Positions 53,661 to 63,218 of a stretch of 64,000 nucleotides of DNA are shown here, piece by piece. The stretch comes from CANMUM01 sp965263365 (GTDB lineage Bacteria > Pseudomonadota > Alphaproteobacteria > Rhodobacterales > Rhodobacteraceae): NCBI GenBank assembly GCA_965263365.1, contig OZ253672.1, forward strand, positions 1 through 64,000, given 5' to 3'. The notes beneath the pieces were generated by a model. It was not told the DNA's origin, searched no databases, and saw only the letters and a list, made by a program, of their open reading frames with translations. The translations under genes and the position numbers were made by a program. Position 1 is the stretch's first letter; each line of letters begins with the position of its first letter.

Positions 53661-54106
53661 TTTGGTCCCAAATCTTGATCAATATACGAAATGGCCTCTT
53701 CGATCTCCGAAATGACTTCTTCTGAGTATGTGCGATCCTTAGCAGAATGCCCATTCGCATGCATGACATCTTTTCCACCATTTAACAATGGATGCCAACT
53801 GGGTAATGGCTTGTTATCGTAGCGAAGAACGTAGGCGCAGCTTTGAGGGAGCCAATGGCGAGAATTTGGAATGGTCTCAATTGTCAGTTTTAAACAATCA
53901 GGGACTTCCTTCATGCGATTATGATAGTTTGAACAACCACAACTTTTAGAGTCAAATAGTTTGCAGGCAAGACGCGTATAAATGATCTCGTTTGTGTCTT
54001 CGTCCTCGAGTTTTATCAAGCAGCATTTTCCACAACCATCGCAAAGAGTTTCCCACTCTTCGGTCGAAAGCGAGTTTAGTGGAAGTTCCCAAAAAAAATC
54101 CCGCAT
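53657..54106 (-). CDS. YcgN-type (UPF0260) cysteine-cluster protein
   Basis: A 149-residue UPF0260 protein. Conserved Cys clusters CDGCGKCCLIKLED, ACKLFDSKSCGCSNY and the downstream WLPQSCAYVLRY with GKPLPSWHPL-like DNKPLPSWHPL are characteristic, and suggest binding of a metal or Fe-S cluster; function is unestablished. It lies 1 bp downstream of ribF and overlaps ltaE. Confidence 0.9.
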   Translation of the reverse strand: MRDFFWELPLNSLSTEEWETLCDGCGKCCLIKLEDEDTNEIIYTRLACKLFDSKSCGCSNYHNRMKEVPDCLKLTIETIPNSRHWLPQSCAYVLRYDNKPLPSWHPLLNGGKDVMHANGHSAKDRTYSEEVISEIEEAISYIDQDLGPK

Positions 54107-54107
54107 T

Positions 54108-55025
54108 TTATACCTCGGAGAGAATTTCTTGGCATTTGATTACATCGTTGTCCATTTGGGAAATAAGGCTTTCGAGGTCATTAAATTTTATTTCTGGCCG
54201 CAAATATTCAATTAATTCAACGGAGATTGTTTCGCCGTATATACTGCCTTCAAAATCAATTATATAGGTTTCAAAATTCGGTTTATTTTCACCAAAAGTT
54301 GGTCGTACGCCTAGTGAGCTTGCTCCGAGGTAGCTGCCGGCATATTTACCAGTTAAAATTTTGACTCGGGTCGCGTAAATGCCGAATTTTGGGAGTAGAA
54401 TTTTTTCAAGGTATAAATTGGCCGTGGGGTATCCAAGCTCGCGTCCGCGCTGATCGCCCTTTGCAACTTTCCCAACGATAGTGTGGGGTCGGCCGAGCAG
54501 TTGGGCGGCTGCTTGTGGTTTACCTTCTTTAAGTTCTTGTCTAATGAGCGATGAACTGACTTTTTTGTCGCCAATAGTCAATAGTGGCTCTATATGAATA
54601 GGGATTGTATTTGTTTGCCCCCATTGCTTCAAAAATTCAGTGTCTCCCTGCTTCCCTTTTCCAAAGCTAAAATCTGAACCAACGACAATTAAGCTGGGAG
54701 CGAATATTTGTTTTATGCTTTCCAAAAAATCATGAGCGGTTTGAAGCGAAAAATTCTGGTCAAATTTTATGAAGTGCACCGCGTCAGCGCCCGCCCTCTT
54801 GGCAAAATTTGAAATTTGTTGATTTGTGGTTAATTCAAAGTCTTCAATTTGATTTTTTGCAAAAAAGCGGCGCGGGTGAGGGGCGAAACTTATCAGCGCC
54901 GCTTTTCCATTTTGGCACGCTGTTTGGATTACGCGCTGATGGCCCAAATGCAGTCCATCGAAATTTCCGATCGCAATTACTTTGCCTTTCTCGATCTGAT
55001 CACCAGATATTTGGGTATTCGACAT
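54108..55025 (-). CDS. ribF: Bifunctional riboflavin kinase / FAD synthetase
   Basis: A 305-residue RibF. The N-terminal adenylyltransferase domain has IAIGNFDGLHLGHQRVI and VVGSDFSFGKG. The kinase domain has GRELGYPTANL, the loop GSYLGASSLGVRPTF, and the catalytic Glu region NFETYIIDFEG. It makes FMN and FAD, needed by Etf, Sdh and other flavoproteins encoded here. GAGGAAG precedes the ATG. Confidence 0.96.
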   Translation of the reverse strand: MSNTQISGDQIEKGKVIAIGNFDGLHLGHQRVIQTACQNGKAALISFAPHPRRFFAKNQIEDFELTTNQQISNFAKRAGADAVHFIKFDQNFSLQTAHDFLESIKQIFAPSLIVVGSDFSFGKGKQGDTEFLKQWGQTNTIPIHIEPLLTIGDKKVSSSLIRQELKEGKPQAAAQLLGRPHTIVGKVAKGDQRGRELGYPTANLYLEKILLPKFGIYATRVKILTGKYAGSYLGASSLGVRPTFGENKPNFETYIIDFEGSIYGETISVELIEYLRPEIKFNDLESLISQMDNDVIKCQEILSEV

Positions 55026-55051
55026 TTCTTCCTCTCGCTACGATGCGAGAG

Positions 55052-55516
55052 TTAGTCGAATTTACGTGAAGGTGCAAGAACTAGAGCTTCGCCTTTTAAA
55101 ACGGGTTTGTCATCAACCTCACAAGCGCATTTAAGCACAACACGCCGTTTCGCATAGTCAATCTCTTGAACACTGACGATTGCACGAACACGGTCTCCCG
55201 GCCGCACTGGAGCTAAAAATTTGAGATCTTGCTTAAGGTAGACTGTACCATGACCAGGTAATTGTTCGCCTATAACTGCCGATATTAGTCCAGCGGTCAG
55301 CATTCCGTGTGCGATACGTCCTCCAAAGATAGTTTGCTGAGCGTATTCATCGTCTAAATGCACAGGATTATGATCGGTCGAAAGACTTGCGAATGCCTCG
55401 ATCTCTGCGTCGCCGATTGTCTTAGAGACCTCTCTCGACATGCCGATTTCAAGCTCTTCAATACATATAGTTCCGCGTTCGATGTTCGGGAAGTCATTAG
55501 GGGGCATGGCGTTCAT
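55052..55516 (-). CDS. MaoC-family hotdog dehydratase
   Basis: A 154-residue single hotdog protein. The hydratase-2 motif STDHNPVHLDDEYA provides the catalytic Asp-His pair, followed by GGRIAHGMLTAGLISA. Such proteins hydrate enoyl-CoA with R-specificity. Start placed at 55516 because AAAGGAG sits 6 bases upstream; the frame extends to 55585 without support. It lies between ribF and the HAD-IIA gene. Confidence 0.9.
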   Translation of the reverse strand: MNAMPPNDFPNIERGTICIEELEIGMSREVSKTIGDAEIEAFASLSTDHNPVHLDDEYAQQTIFGGRIAHGMLTAGLISAVIGEQLPGHGTVYLKQDLKFLAPVRPGDRVRAIVSVQEIDYAKRRVVLKCACEVDDKPVLKGEALVLAPSRKFD

Positions 55517-55687
55517 TTTTGTCTCCTTTGGGCCTAGGAAGATATGTTGCGTTGCAATATAGTCTAAAATGAGCAAGTTGCGCAAGGAAAAATTAATTTT
55601 ATATATTTTTTTGTAATTAAATTTCTTAAATTGATGAGATTGTCTGAATTAAGACCCTATTTTTACAAAAGGTTATTTCAGAACAAT

Positions 55688-56608
55688 TTACCGGAGAGTG
55701 CCAATTGTATAGCGCGGAAAGAGTTGATGTTTATGTAGATATTCTTCAAGCAGTTTCGCGTTGGGGTTTGGTGCTTTTAAAAGACGATTCGTTTCAGTTT
55801 CTTCGAAAGCCAAGCCGCCCGAGACGAATAGTGCGTCCATGTCTTCCATCATTGCACCTTTTAAGTCGGTTGCAATACCGTCGCCGATAAAAAGTATTTG
55901 TACGCTTTCAACTTCACGGTTGATTTTTTGAGAGAGTTTAGATTTTGCATATTGATAGATCGGCGGATGTGGCTTTCCGAATTGATATACTGTGCCGCCT
56001 CCGTAATTTTCGTAGTCGCGCGCCAATGCGCCTGCGCACCATATACGTGTTTGACCGTGATCAACGACGATGTCGGGATTAGCACAGTAAAATGGGAGGT
56101 CGTGCTCGGCTGCTTGTCGCAATTCGATTTCATATTGAGCGGGGTCAGGACGATTGGGTTCAAGTTCCGCACAAAGGATTACATCTGCTTCGCTGATTTG
56201 GGCGACTTCCTGCATATTGTTAACGACGTTTTCAGGGAGTTCGGTGGTTAATGCGCGATCACATTCGCGACCGATGAATTTGTAAGTTTTATAAGGTTGA
56301 TTAAAGAAGCTCCCTTGAAGGGCTTCACCAGCCGTAGTTACATCGTCATAAGCATGCCTCGGTACGCCAATATGATCCAGCTGTGCGTGAATTCCAGTTT
56401 CTGTTCTCGGGGAATTCGATACCAATCCAACATATGCGCCATTTAATCTTGCCTCCATGAGCGCGGCAATTGCCGGTTGAAAAACCTCAACGCCGTTATG
56501 AATAACACCCCAAATATCGCAGAAGATAGCTTGGTAATTAGGGCTTACTTCGCTTAGGTTTTTAATGATTTGAGTCAAGGTTTCGTCTTTCTTTTGTCTT
56601 TTTGTCAA
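55688..56608 (-). CDS. HAD-IIA family hydrolase (TIGR01459 type)
   Basis: A 306-residue haloacid-dehalogenase-like phosphatase. Motif I FCDIWGVIHNG replaces the usual DxDG with DxWG, as in TIGR01459 members. Motif II is in GLVSNSPRT, and motif III/IV is FGKPHPPIY and FIGDGIATDLKGA. Substrate unknown; the family is alphaproteobacterial and next to ribF/MaoC, as here. It is divergent from the acidic-protein gene. Confidence 0.88.
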   Translation of the reverse strand: MTKRQKKDETLTQIIKNLSEVSPNYQAIFCDIWGVIHNGVEVFQPAIAALMEARLNGAYVGLVSNSPRTETGIHAQLDHIGVPRHAYDDVTTAGEALQGSFFNQPYKTYKFIGRECDRALTTELPENVVNNMQEVAQISEADVILCAELEPNRPDPAQYEIELRQAAEHDLPFYCANPDIVVDHGQTRIWCAGALARDYENYGGGTVYQFGKPHPPIYQYAKSKLSQKINREVESVQILFIGDGIATDLKGAMMEDMDALFVSGGLAFEETETNRLLKAPNPNAKLLEEYLHKHQLFPRYTIGTLR

Positions 56609-56710
56609 AAGGCATAGTTTTTTTGAGGCGTCAATACTGAATGTGTCTTGCCAAAGCGATCTGAAATGGGTTCGACTTTCGTCGACCTTAGTATTGTTCT
56701 TGAAATATCA

Positions 56711-58165
56711 ATGGCTTTCGTCTACAATAGTTTTCTAGGTTTATTTGGTATTTTCAACAGTATAAGTTGCGGCTCTGAGGCTTCGTCAGAAGATGATGGG
56801 CCAATAATTCACGAACTATCTGATGGTGAGTTCGTTGTTCAGTCCACCGAAATCATCGGGGATTCAAATGAGCTTTCCTCTTTTACGCATTATGATGCGG
56901 ATGGAAATCAGCTTGGCGATACCGTTTATGCATATGATATAATTGATCCGAACTTTATCCGCCAAATTACGGTTGATGAGGATGGCGGCATGACATTTGA
57001 ATTAAGCGGTATTGAGTTTGAAAGTGGCAGATCTTTGGGAACACGTTATTATGGCGAGTCTTTGACAACAGATTCTTATGGCGCGCAATGGGAGACTAAG
57101 ATTACAGAGTTTAGCGCGAATATTAGTGGGGTTAGCGACGTTTACTTCGAACATTCCCATGATGTAAGTGACACGCATTCAGTGATCATTCGCGATCATT
57201 ACGATTATACCTTGGGTAACCCCATCTTTAGTCATAATAGTTCCGTGTATCTTCAAGTTGAAGGTCGTGATCCCATTCAGCTTCAGAGGTTTAGCGGTTA
57301 TGAAGGTGAAGGAGGAGGTATTGATAGTTCAGATTCAGGTTGGTACTTTGGTGTGACGACAGTTGGCGAAGATGGTTTCTTGCTGAGCTCAACAAATTAC
57401 TATTTCGATCACGACGATCTGAATGCCCGTACCTCGTCTACATTTCTTGACTTTTATTCTGATGATGGCGAATTGAAAAATCGTGTAGACGTCAATGAAA
57501 TGGTTCGCGAGGGCTACGATTCTAATTTTGGTGATGAAAACCCAATGGGAGATTATCGCGCTTATTTTGATTCTCAAGTTGAAGCATGGGAAGAACGCGG
57601 AGGATACCATGATGAAGATCCCGAGTCCAAGTATACTGGGTCGCGCGACCCCTATTTAGAATCCATGGATATGGCGACAAGCGAAGACGGGACGGTATAT
57701 GTTAGTTCGTACCAGCGTGTTGGTTGGGATGCTGATCTGAATCCTCAATATACTGTGATGCTGGCCGAGTTTGATGCGAATGGCGAGGAAGTTGGCGATC
57801 CTGTTTTCATGATTGAAAGTGAGCTTACGTATGATGATATTCAACTTGAGCCTACTTCTGTATTTGTCGGGATTCCCCTTGTCGTGAATGACGAGGGGGT
57901 TACCACGATTTATGGTGTAGATGCTTTGCCTGCAGATGAAGACGGCACCTCGGATTATCAGAAAGCTTATATTTCTTATAATGTAGACGGTGAAGTTGTG
58001 ATGACAGGCACGTGGGAATATGATGAAGACCGTAACCCTGTATTCACGCCGGATCCAGATTTTGATGCGAGCGATGAGGCGTCTGCAGTGCAAGCACAGA
58101 TGGTTGACGAGCATGATGATGGTGACGATGAAGGTGACGACATCTTGGATTTCTTGTTCGTTTAA
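56711..58165 (+). CDS. Large acidic protein, possible type I secretion substrate
   Basis: A 484-residue, strongly acidic protein I cannot assign. After a short hydrophobic start, the body is beta-rich with Asp/Gly/Asn turns: HYDADGNQLGDTVYAYD near residue 62 is echoed by EFDANGEEVGDPVFMIES near 355. These resemble the YDANGNxVGD repeats of large extracellular proteins in marine Alphaproteobacteria. The end is an Asp/Glu/Gly-rich tail terminating DDILDFLFV. An acidic residue followed by several hydrophobics at the extreme C-terminus is the classic signal of type I secreted proteases. A TTG at 56648 would extend it by 21 residues. No secretion genes are nearby. A terminator follows. Confidence 0.75.
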   Translation: MAFVYNSFLGLFGIFNSISCGSEASSEDDGPIIHELSDGEFVVQSTEIIGDSNELSSFTHYDADGNQLGDTVYAYDIIDPNFIRQITVDEDGGMTFELSGIEFESGRSLGTRYYGESLTTDSYGAQWETKITEFSANISGVSDVYFEHSHDVSDTHSVIIRDHYDYTLGNPIFSHNSSVYLQVEGRDPIQLQRFSGYEGEGGGIDSSDSGWYFGVTTVGEDGFLLSSTNYYFDHDDLNARTSSTFLDFYSDDGELKNRVDVNEMVREGYDSNFGDENPMGDYRAYFDSQVEAWEERGGYHDEDPESKYTGSRDPYLESMDMATSEDGTVYVSSYQRVGWDADLNPQYTVMLAEFDANGEEVGDPVFMIESELTYDDIQLEPTSVFVGIPLVVNDEGVTTIYGVDALPADEDGTSDYQKAYISYNVDGEVVMTGTWEYDEDRNPVFTPDPDFDASDEASAVQAQMVDEHDDGDDEGDDILDFLFV

Positions 58166-58200
58166 TTCCTTTTCAGTTAATTCGTTTACAGCGAAAGAAG

Positions 58201-58226
58201 GCCCGTCATTTTGGCGGGCTTTTTTA
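58201..58226 (+). terminator. Intrinsic terminator after the acidic-protein gene
   Basis: GCCCGTCA (58201-58208) pairs with TGGCGGGC (58212-58219) with one G-T pair, followed by a run of T. It insulates the upstream gene from groESL. Confidence 0.9.
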
Positions 58227-58241
58227 GATTTTTAAAAAAAT

Positions 58242-58268
58242 TTAGCACTCGACCTTGACGAGTGCTAA
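58242..58268 (+). promoter_or_regulatory. CIRCE operator 1
   Basis: TTAGCACTC - 9 bases - GAGTGCTAA, a perfect match to the CIRCE consensus bound by the heat-shock repressor HrcA. Confidence 0.97.
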
Positions 58269-58283
58269 GCGGGCACCTAGATA
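58255..58283 (+). promoter_or_regulatory. groESL promoter
   Basis: TTGACG (58255-58260), 17-base spacer, TAGATA (58278-58283). The -35 hexamer lies within CIRCE 1, so HrcA bound there would block RNA polymerase directly. Confidence 0.7.
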
Positions 58284-58290
58284 GCTTCTA

Positions 58291-58317
58291 TTAGCACTGT
58301 AAGGTGGCGAGTGCTAA
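58291..58317 (+). promoter_or_regulatory. CIRCE operator 2
   Basis: TTAGCACTG - 9 bases - GAGTGCTAA; one mismatch in the innermost position of the left arm. It begins close to the predicted transcription start, 23 bases after CIRCE 1. Confidence 0.93.
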
Positions 58318-58360
58318 ATGACTTAAAGCCACTTATAAATTTATTTAAAGGAGCGAAATT

Positions 58361-58645
58361 ATGGCTTTTAAACCTTTACATGACCGCGTGTTGGTTCGCC
58401 GTATTGAGTCTGATGAAAAGACTGCGGGTGGTTTGATCATTCCCGATTCGGCAAAAGAAAAACCTTCTGAAGGTGAAATTGTTTCTGTGGGCGAAGGTGC
58501 GCGCAAGGATTCTGGTGAATTAATCCCGATGGCTGTTAAAGCTGGTGATAAAGTTCTTTTTGGAAAATGGTCTGGTACTGAAGTGAAGATCGACGGCGAA
58601 GATTTGTTGATCATGAAAGAATCAGACATTCTCGGTATTCTTTAA
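58361..58645 (+). CDS. groES: Co-chaperonin GroES
   Basis: A 94-residue GroES. FKPLHDRVLVRRIE opens the fold, the mobile loop carries EKTAGGLIIPDSAKEKP with its GroEL-contacting hydrophobic residues, and LFGKWSGTEVKIDGEDLLIMKESDILGIL closes it. It caps the GroEL folding chamber. AAAGGAG precedes the ATG. It is controlled by two CIRCE elements. Confidence 0.98.
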   Translation: MAFKPLHDRVLVRRIESDEKTAGGLIIPDSAKEKPSEGEIVSVGEGARKDSGELIPMAVKAGDKVLFGKWSGTEVKIDGEDLLIMKESDILGIL

Positions 58646-58669
58646 TTTTAACGCAAAGAGGAAATTAAA

Positions 58670-60319
<1,650 letters not shown>

Positions 60320-60349
60320 TCATCATCTCCATGTCCAAAGTGATGCAAG

Positions 60350-60376
60350 CCCCCACTGGCGACAGTGGGGGTTTTT
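60350..60376 (+). terminator. groESL terminator
   Basis: CCCCCACTG (60350-60358) - GCGA - CAGTGGGGG (60363-60371) followed by TTTTT; a perfect 9-bp stem. Confidence 0.97.
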
Positions 60377-60464
60377 ACATGATTATTTAGATAACCATTT
60401 GATGTGCTTACAGCTCTGTGACAAAATGTGTCGCGGCTTTTAAATCACCGGTAAAAGGTTAAAA

Positions 60465-61304
60465 ATGCAACTTGGTCTAAAAATTCTAATCGTTCTCGTG
60501 GCTTTTGCGGGGAATTCAATATTGAATCGGCTTGCGGTGGGCGAGGCATTTATCGACGAGAATAGTTTTCTTTTTTTTCGTATTTTATCGGGCGCGCTTA
60601 CTTTGTATGTGATTGTTGTTTCGCTTGGTCAACCTTTTCATTGGCGCGCCTCGATTGGGTCTTCGATTGCACTATTTTTCTATGCATGGATGTTTTCCCT
60701 TGCTTATGTGCGATTGGACGCGGGCGTGGGCGCGCTTTTATTATTCGGTATCGTTCAATTAACGATGTTTTCTGGGAGTATATATTTCCGCGAGACGATA
60801 ACGAAATGGCGTTGGTTGGGGATGTTTTTGGGTTTGCTTGGACTCGTGCTGTTAACTGGCGCTACATTTCATCATGAAAACGGGCTTGCGATTTTCTATA
60901 TGATTTTGTCTGGCGTGGCTTGGGGGTTTTTCTCACTTTTAGGGCGCGGTAAAGGATCGGGGGTCAGTCATGTCGCAACTGGTTTTATACTCGCGACGCC
61001 AATGGCGCTAATTGTATTCTTGATCCAAGGAGCTGATCGTTTCATTTCAGGATATGGTCTTTTTCTCGCGGTCTTATCGGGGTCGATAACTTCCGGTTTG
61101 GGATACGCGCTATGGTATCGAGTTTTGCCAAGTATTGAGGCAAGCTTGGCGGCAGTGCTGCAATTAGCTGTACCCTTAATTGCAGCATTCATGGGCGTAA
61201 TATTCCTCGCGGAAAGCGTTACTCTAAATTTTATAAGTTCGGCGGTATTGGTTCTTGGTGGCATTGCTTTGGCAACTTTGATGCCGCACCGTTTCAAAAG
61301 CTAG
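60465..61304 (+). CDS. EamA-family (DMT) transporter
   Basis: A 279-residue membrane protein with ten hydrophobic segments arranged as two EamA repeats. LSGALTLYVIVVSLG, the Tyr/Leu-rich YVRLDAGVGALLLFG and the second-half GYALWYRVLPSIEASLAAVLQLAVPLIAAFMG are typical of this drug/metabolite exporter superfamily. The substrate cannot be predicted. GGTTAAAA precedes the ATG, so the ribosome-binding site is weak. Confidence 0.9.
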   Translation: MQLGLKILIVLVAFAGNSILNRLAVGEAFIDENSFLFFRILSGALTLYVIVVSLGQPFHWRASIGSSIALFFYAWMFSLAYVRLDAGVGALLLFGIVQLTMFSGSIYFRETITKWRWLGMFLGLLGLVLLTGATFHHENGLAIFYMILSGVAWGFFSLLGRGKGSGVSHVATGFILATPMALIVFLIQGADRFISGYGLFLAVLSGSITSGLGYALWYRVLPSIEASLAAVLQLAVPLIAAFMGVIFLAESVTLNFISSAVLVLGGIALATLMPHRFKS

Positions 61305-61313
61305 AATTCAAAA

Positions 61314-61586
61314 TTAGGTGATTAAAAGATCCTTTTGTTCAAAAATACCACGTGTTGGGTTTGATTGAAAAGAACCCACAAAACTACAGTCGCCCCTTTC
61401 AAAGTTGGATTCTAAATTGCTCGTTAAAGTCTCGGAGACGAACGCTTCGCAATCGGCCTTTAAGGGTATTTGTGGGCCATTCAAAACCGCGGGTGTTACG
61501 AGGTGAGTAAGGTCAAGTCAGGGGATTCCTAAAATATGGGTTTGATCGCCTTCTATAAACATTTTCGTATGTATCGCGCCCTTTGA
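61314..61586 (-). pseudogene. Coding-like relic with one in-frame stop
   Basis: In the gap between the EamA gene and sdhB, one minus-strand frame is open for 90 codons apart from a TGA at 61518-61520. It reads KGAIHTKMFIEGDQTHILGIP, stop, then LDLTHLVTPAVLNGPQIP and on through SETLTSNLESNFERGD to GIFEQKDLLIT. A possible ATG is at 61562. Composition is protein-like, but I recognise no family. Parts of other frames in the same interval are also open, so a structured RNA or a repeat element is an alternative. Confidence 0.35.
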
Positions 61587-61697
61587 TTACAAAATAGTAT
61601 TTTTGTCTACGATCTAATGGAGCGACAAATCTTGAGATCAGGCCACTTGGCCGCTAAATCAAAGACGTCCAGTCAACACAACGCAAAATTACAAAGC

Positions 61698-62477
61698 TTA
61701 TAGGTGACGTTCCGCCATCATTTTCTTAACTTCGGCGATGGCCTTGGCAGGATTGAGTCCCTTAGGACATGTTTTCGCGCAATTCATGATCGTATGGCAG
61801 CGATATAATTTGAAAGGGTCTTCCAATTGATCAAGGCGCTCACCTGTTGCTTCATCGCGACTATCAATTAACCATCTGTAGGCATGAAGAAGCGCTGCGG
61901 GGCCTAAGTAGCGATCTGAATTCCACCAGTAGCTCGGGCAGCTCGTCGAACAACTTGCGCACATTACGCATTCATATAGCCCGTCGAGTTTAGCGCGATC
62001 TTCAATTGATTGGCGCCATTCTTTTTGGGGTTGGTTGGTTGCTGTTTCTAGCCAAGGCATGATGGATGCGTGCTGTGCGTAAAAATGCGTTAAGTCTGGT
62101 ACTAAGTCCTTAACTACCGGCATGTGAGGTAGAGGGTAAATTTTGACGTCGCCCTCAATTTCGTCAAGACCTTTAATGCACGCGAGCGTATTGGTGCCAT
62201 CAATATTCATAGCGCAAGAACCGCAAATTCCTTCTCGACAAGATCTTCTGAAAGTTAAGGTTGGGTCGATTTCATTTTTGATTTTTATAAGTGCGTCAAG
62301 TACCATTGGCCCGCATTTATCTTCATCAATAAAATAGGTGTCCAAATATGGATTTGAACCACTATCTGGATCATAGCGGTAGACCTTGATTGTCCGAATG
62401 TTTTTAGCATCTTCAGGCACTGGCCATGTTTTGCCGACAACCAAGCGTGAGTTTTTCGGGAGTCTAAATTCACCCAT
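61698..62477 (-). CDS. sdhB: Succinate dehydrogenase iron-sulfur subunit
   Basis: A 259-residue SdhB. The plant-type 2Fe-2S site is CREGICGSCAMN, and the 4Fe-4S and 3Fe-4S clusters use CVMCASCSTSCPSYW and CHTIMNCAKTCPKGLNP. It relays electrons from the flavin of SdhA to quinone in complex II. It is last in the sdh cluster, separated from sdhA by two small lipoprotein genes. Upstream spacing to the nearer lipoprotein gene is about 115 bp. Confidence 0.98.
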   Translation of the reverse strand: MGEFRLPKNSRLVVGKTWPVPEDAKNIRTIKVYRYDPDSGSNPYLDTYFIDEDKCGPMVLDALIKIKNEIDPTLTFRRSCREGICGSCAMNIDGTNTLACIKGLDEIEGDVKIYPLPHMPVVKDLVPDLTHFYAQHASIMPWLETATNQPQKEWRQSIEDRAKLDGLYECVMCASCSTSCPSYWWNSDRYLGPAALLHAYRWLIDSRDEATGERLDQLEDPFKLYRCHTIMNCAKTCPKGLNPAKAIAEVKKMMAERHL

Positions 62478-62592
62478 TTTTATTCTCCAATTTGTTTATG
62501 AAAGCAGTTATCAATTGCTTTCATTTGAGGACTAGTGAGCCAAATACTCGATACCAGTTTTGTTAATTTATATTTAAAATTTACGCGTGTAT

Positions 62593-62892
62593 TCATTGGG
62601 CTTCCGATGCGCGTACATTATGATTGTTTAATTTTTGTACGCATTGGTCATATACACTTTGTGGGTCGAGACCACGAATATATGAATCTGAAATACGCAA
62701 ACTCACTCCTACTTGCGGACCTGTGACGCTATTTGCGCCGACCGTTACACCACCGCGTACACCTTCGGCATCAAGGCGCTCTTCAGTACAAGTCTCGGTG
62801 ATCTCTTCTTGACTGTATATTTTGGGTTGGCATGCGCTCAATAAAGCAGGTATTGCCAGCAAAATACTTATGTTTACACTTGTTTTGTTCAT
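62593..62892 (-). CDS. Small lipoprotein between sdhA and sdhB (distal)
   Basis: A 99-residue predicted lipoprotein: signal MNKTSVNISILLAIPALLSAC with lipobox LSAC. The mature part has GVRGGVTVGANSVTGP, RISDSYIRGLDPQSVYDQC, with paired Cys (TCTEE and DQCV) that could form a disulfide. I start at 62892; the frame to 62940 would overlap the preceding gene further. Function unknown. A similar small gene occurs in this place in related genomes, to my recollection, so it is probably a real, lineage-specific gene. Confidence 0.75.
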   Translation of the reverse strand: MNKTSVNISILLAIPALLSACQPKIYSQEEITETCTEERLDAEGVRGGVTVGANSVTGPQVGVSLRISDSYIRGLDPQSVYDQCVQKLNNHNVRASEAQ

Positions 62893-63218
62893 AATAAAGT
62901 TCCCAAATCTATGCCTGGGTAGCTTTCGGCAACTGTGCATCGTATTGTTTCAGGTTTACTTATTAAATACAATGAAATTTCACTGATCTGAGTTTGTTGT
63001 CCGGTAGCAACTAACTCGCTCAATTGAACAATTTCATCAAGGCTTGCGTTGTCAATTGCGCAGTTTACGAGCGTATCCGTTGGTAGTTTAGGAAAACGCT
63101 CAGCAACAATAGGCCTAACAATCTGTTTAGCTGTTTCGCGTGTGATTAGTTCAGCTGAGGTGCTTGCACATGAAGATAAGACTAGCGCGACACAAATATT
63201 AACAAAGATACCTTTCAT
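62889..63218 (-). CDS. Small lipoprotein between sdhA and sdhB (proximal)
   Basis: A 109-residue predicted lipoprotein with signal MKGIFVNICVALVLSSC and lipobox LSSC. The mature part is helical (TAKQIVRPIVAERFPKLP, LVNCAIDNASLDEIVQLSELVATG) with two further Cys (VNC, IRC) that could pair. Its ATG overlaps the sdhA stop, and its own stop overlaps the next start, so it is co-translated with the sdh genes. Function unknown. Confidence 0.78.
   Translation of the reverse strand: MKGIFVNICVALVLSSCASTSAELITRETAKQIVRPIVAERFPKLPTDTLVNCAIDNASLDEIVQLSELVATGQQTQISEISLYLISKPETIRCTVAESYPGIDLGTLL

Noticed and set aside
57656..58114. 152-codon minus-strand frame opposite the acidic protein
   Set aside because: Rich in Ile, Arg and His as expected from reading Asp/Asn/Tyr codons backward. 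The plus frame has a terminator and coherent acidic composition, so it is the better gene.
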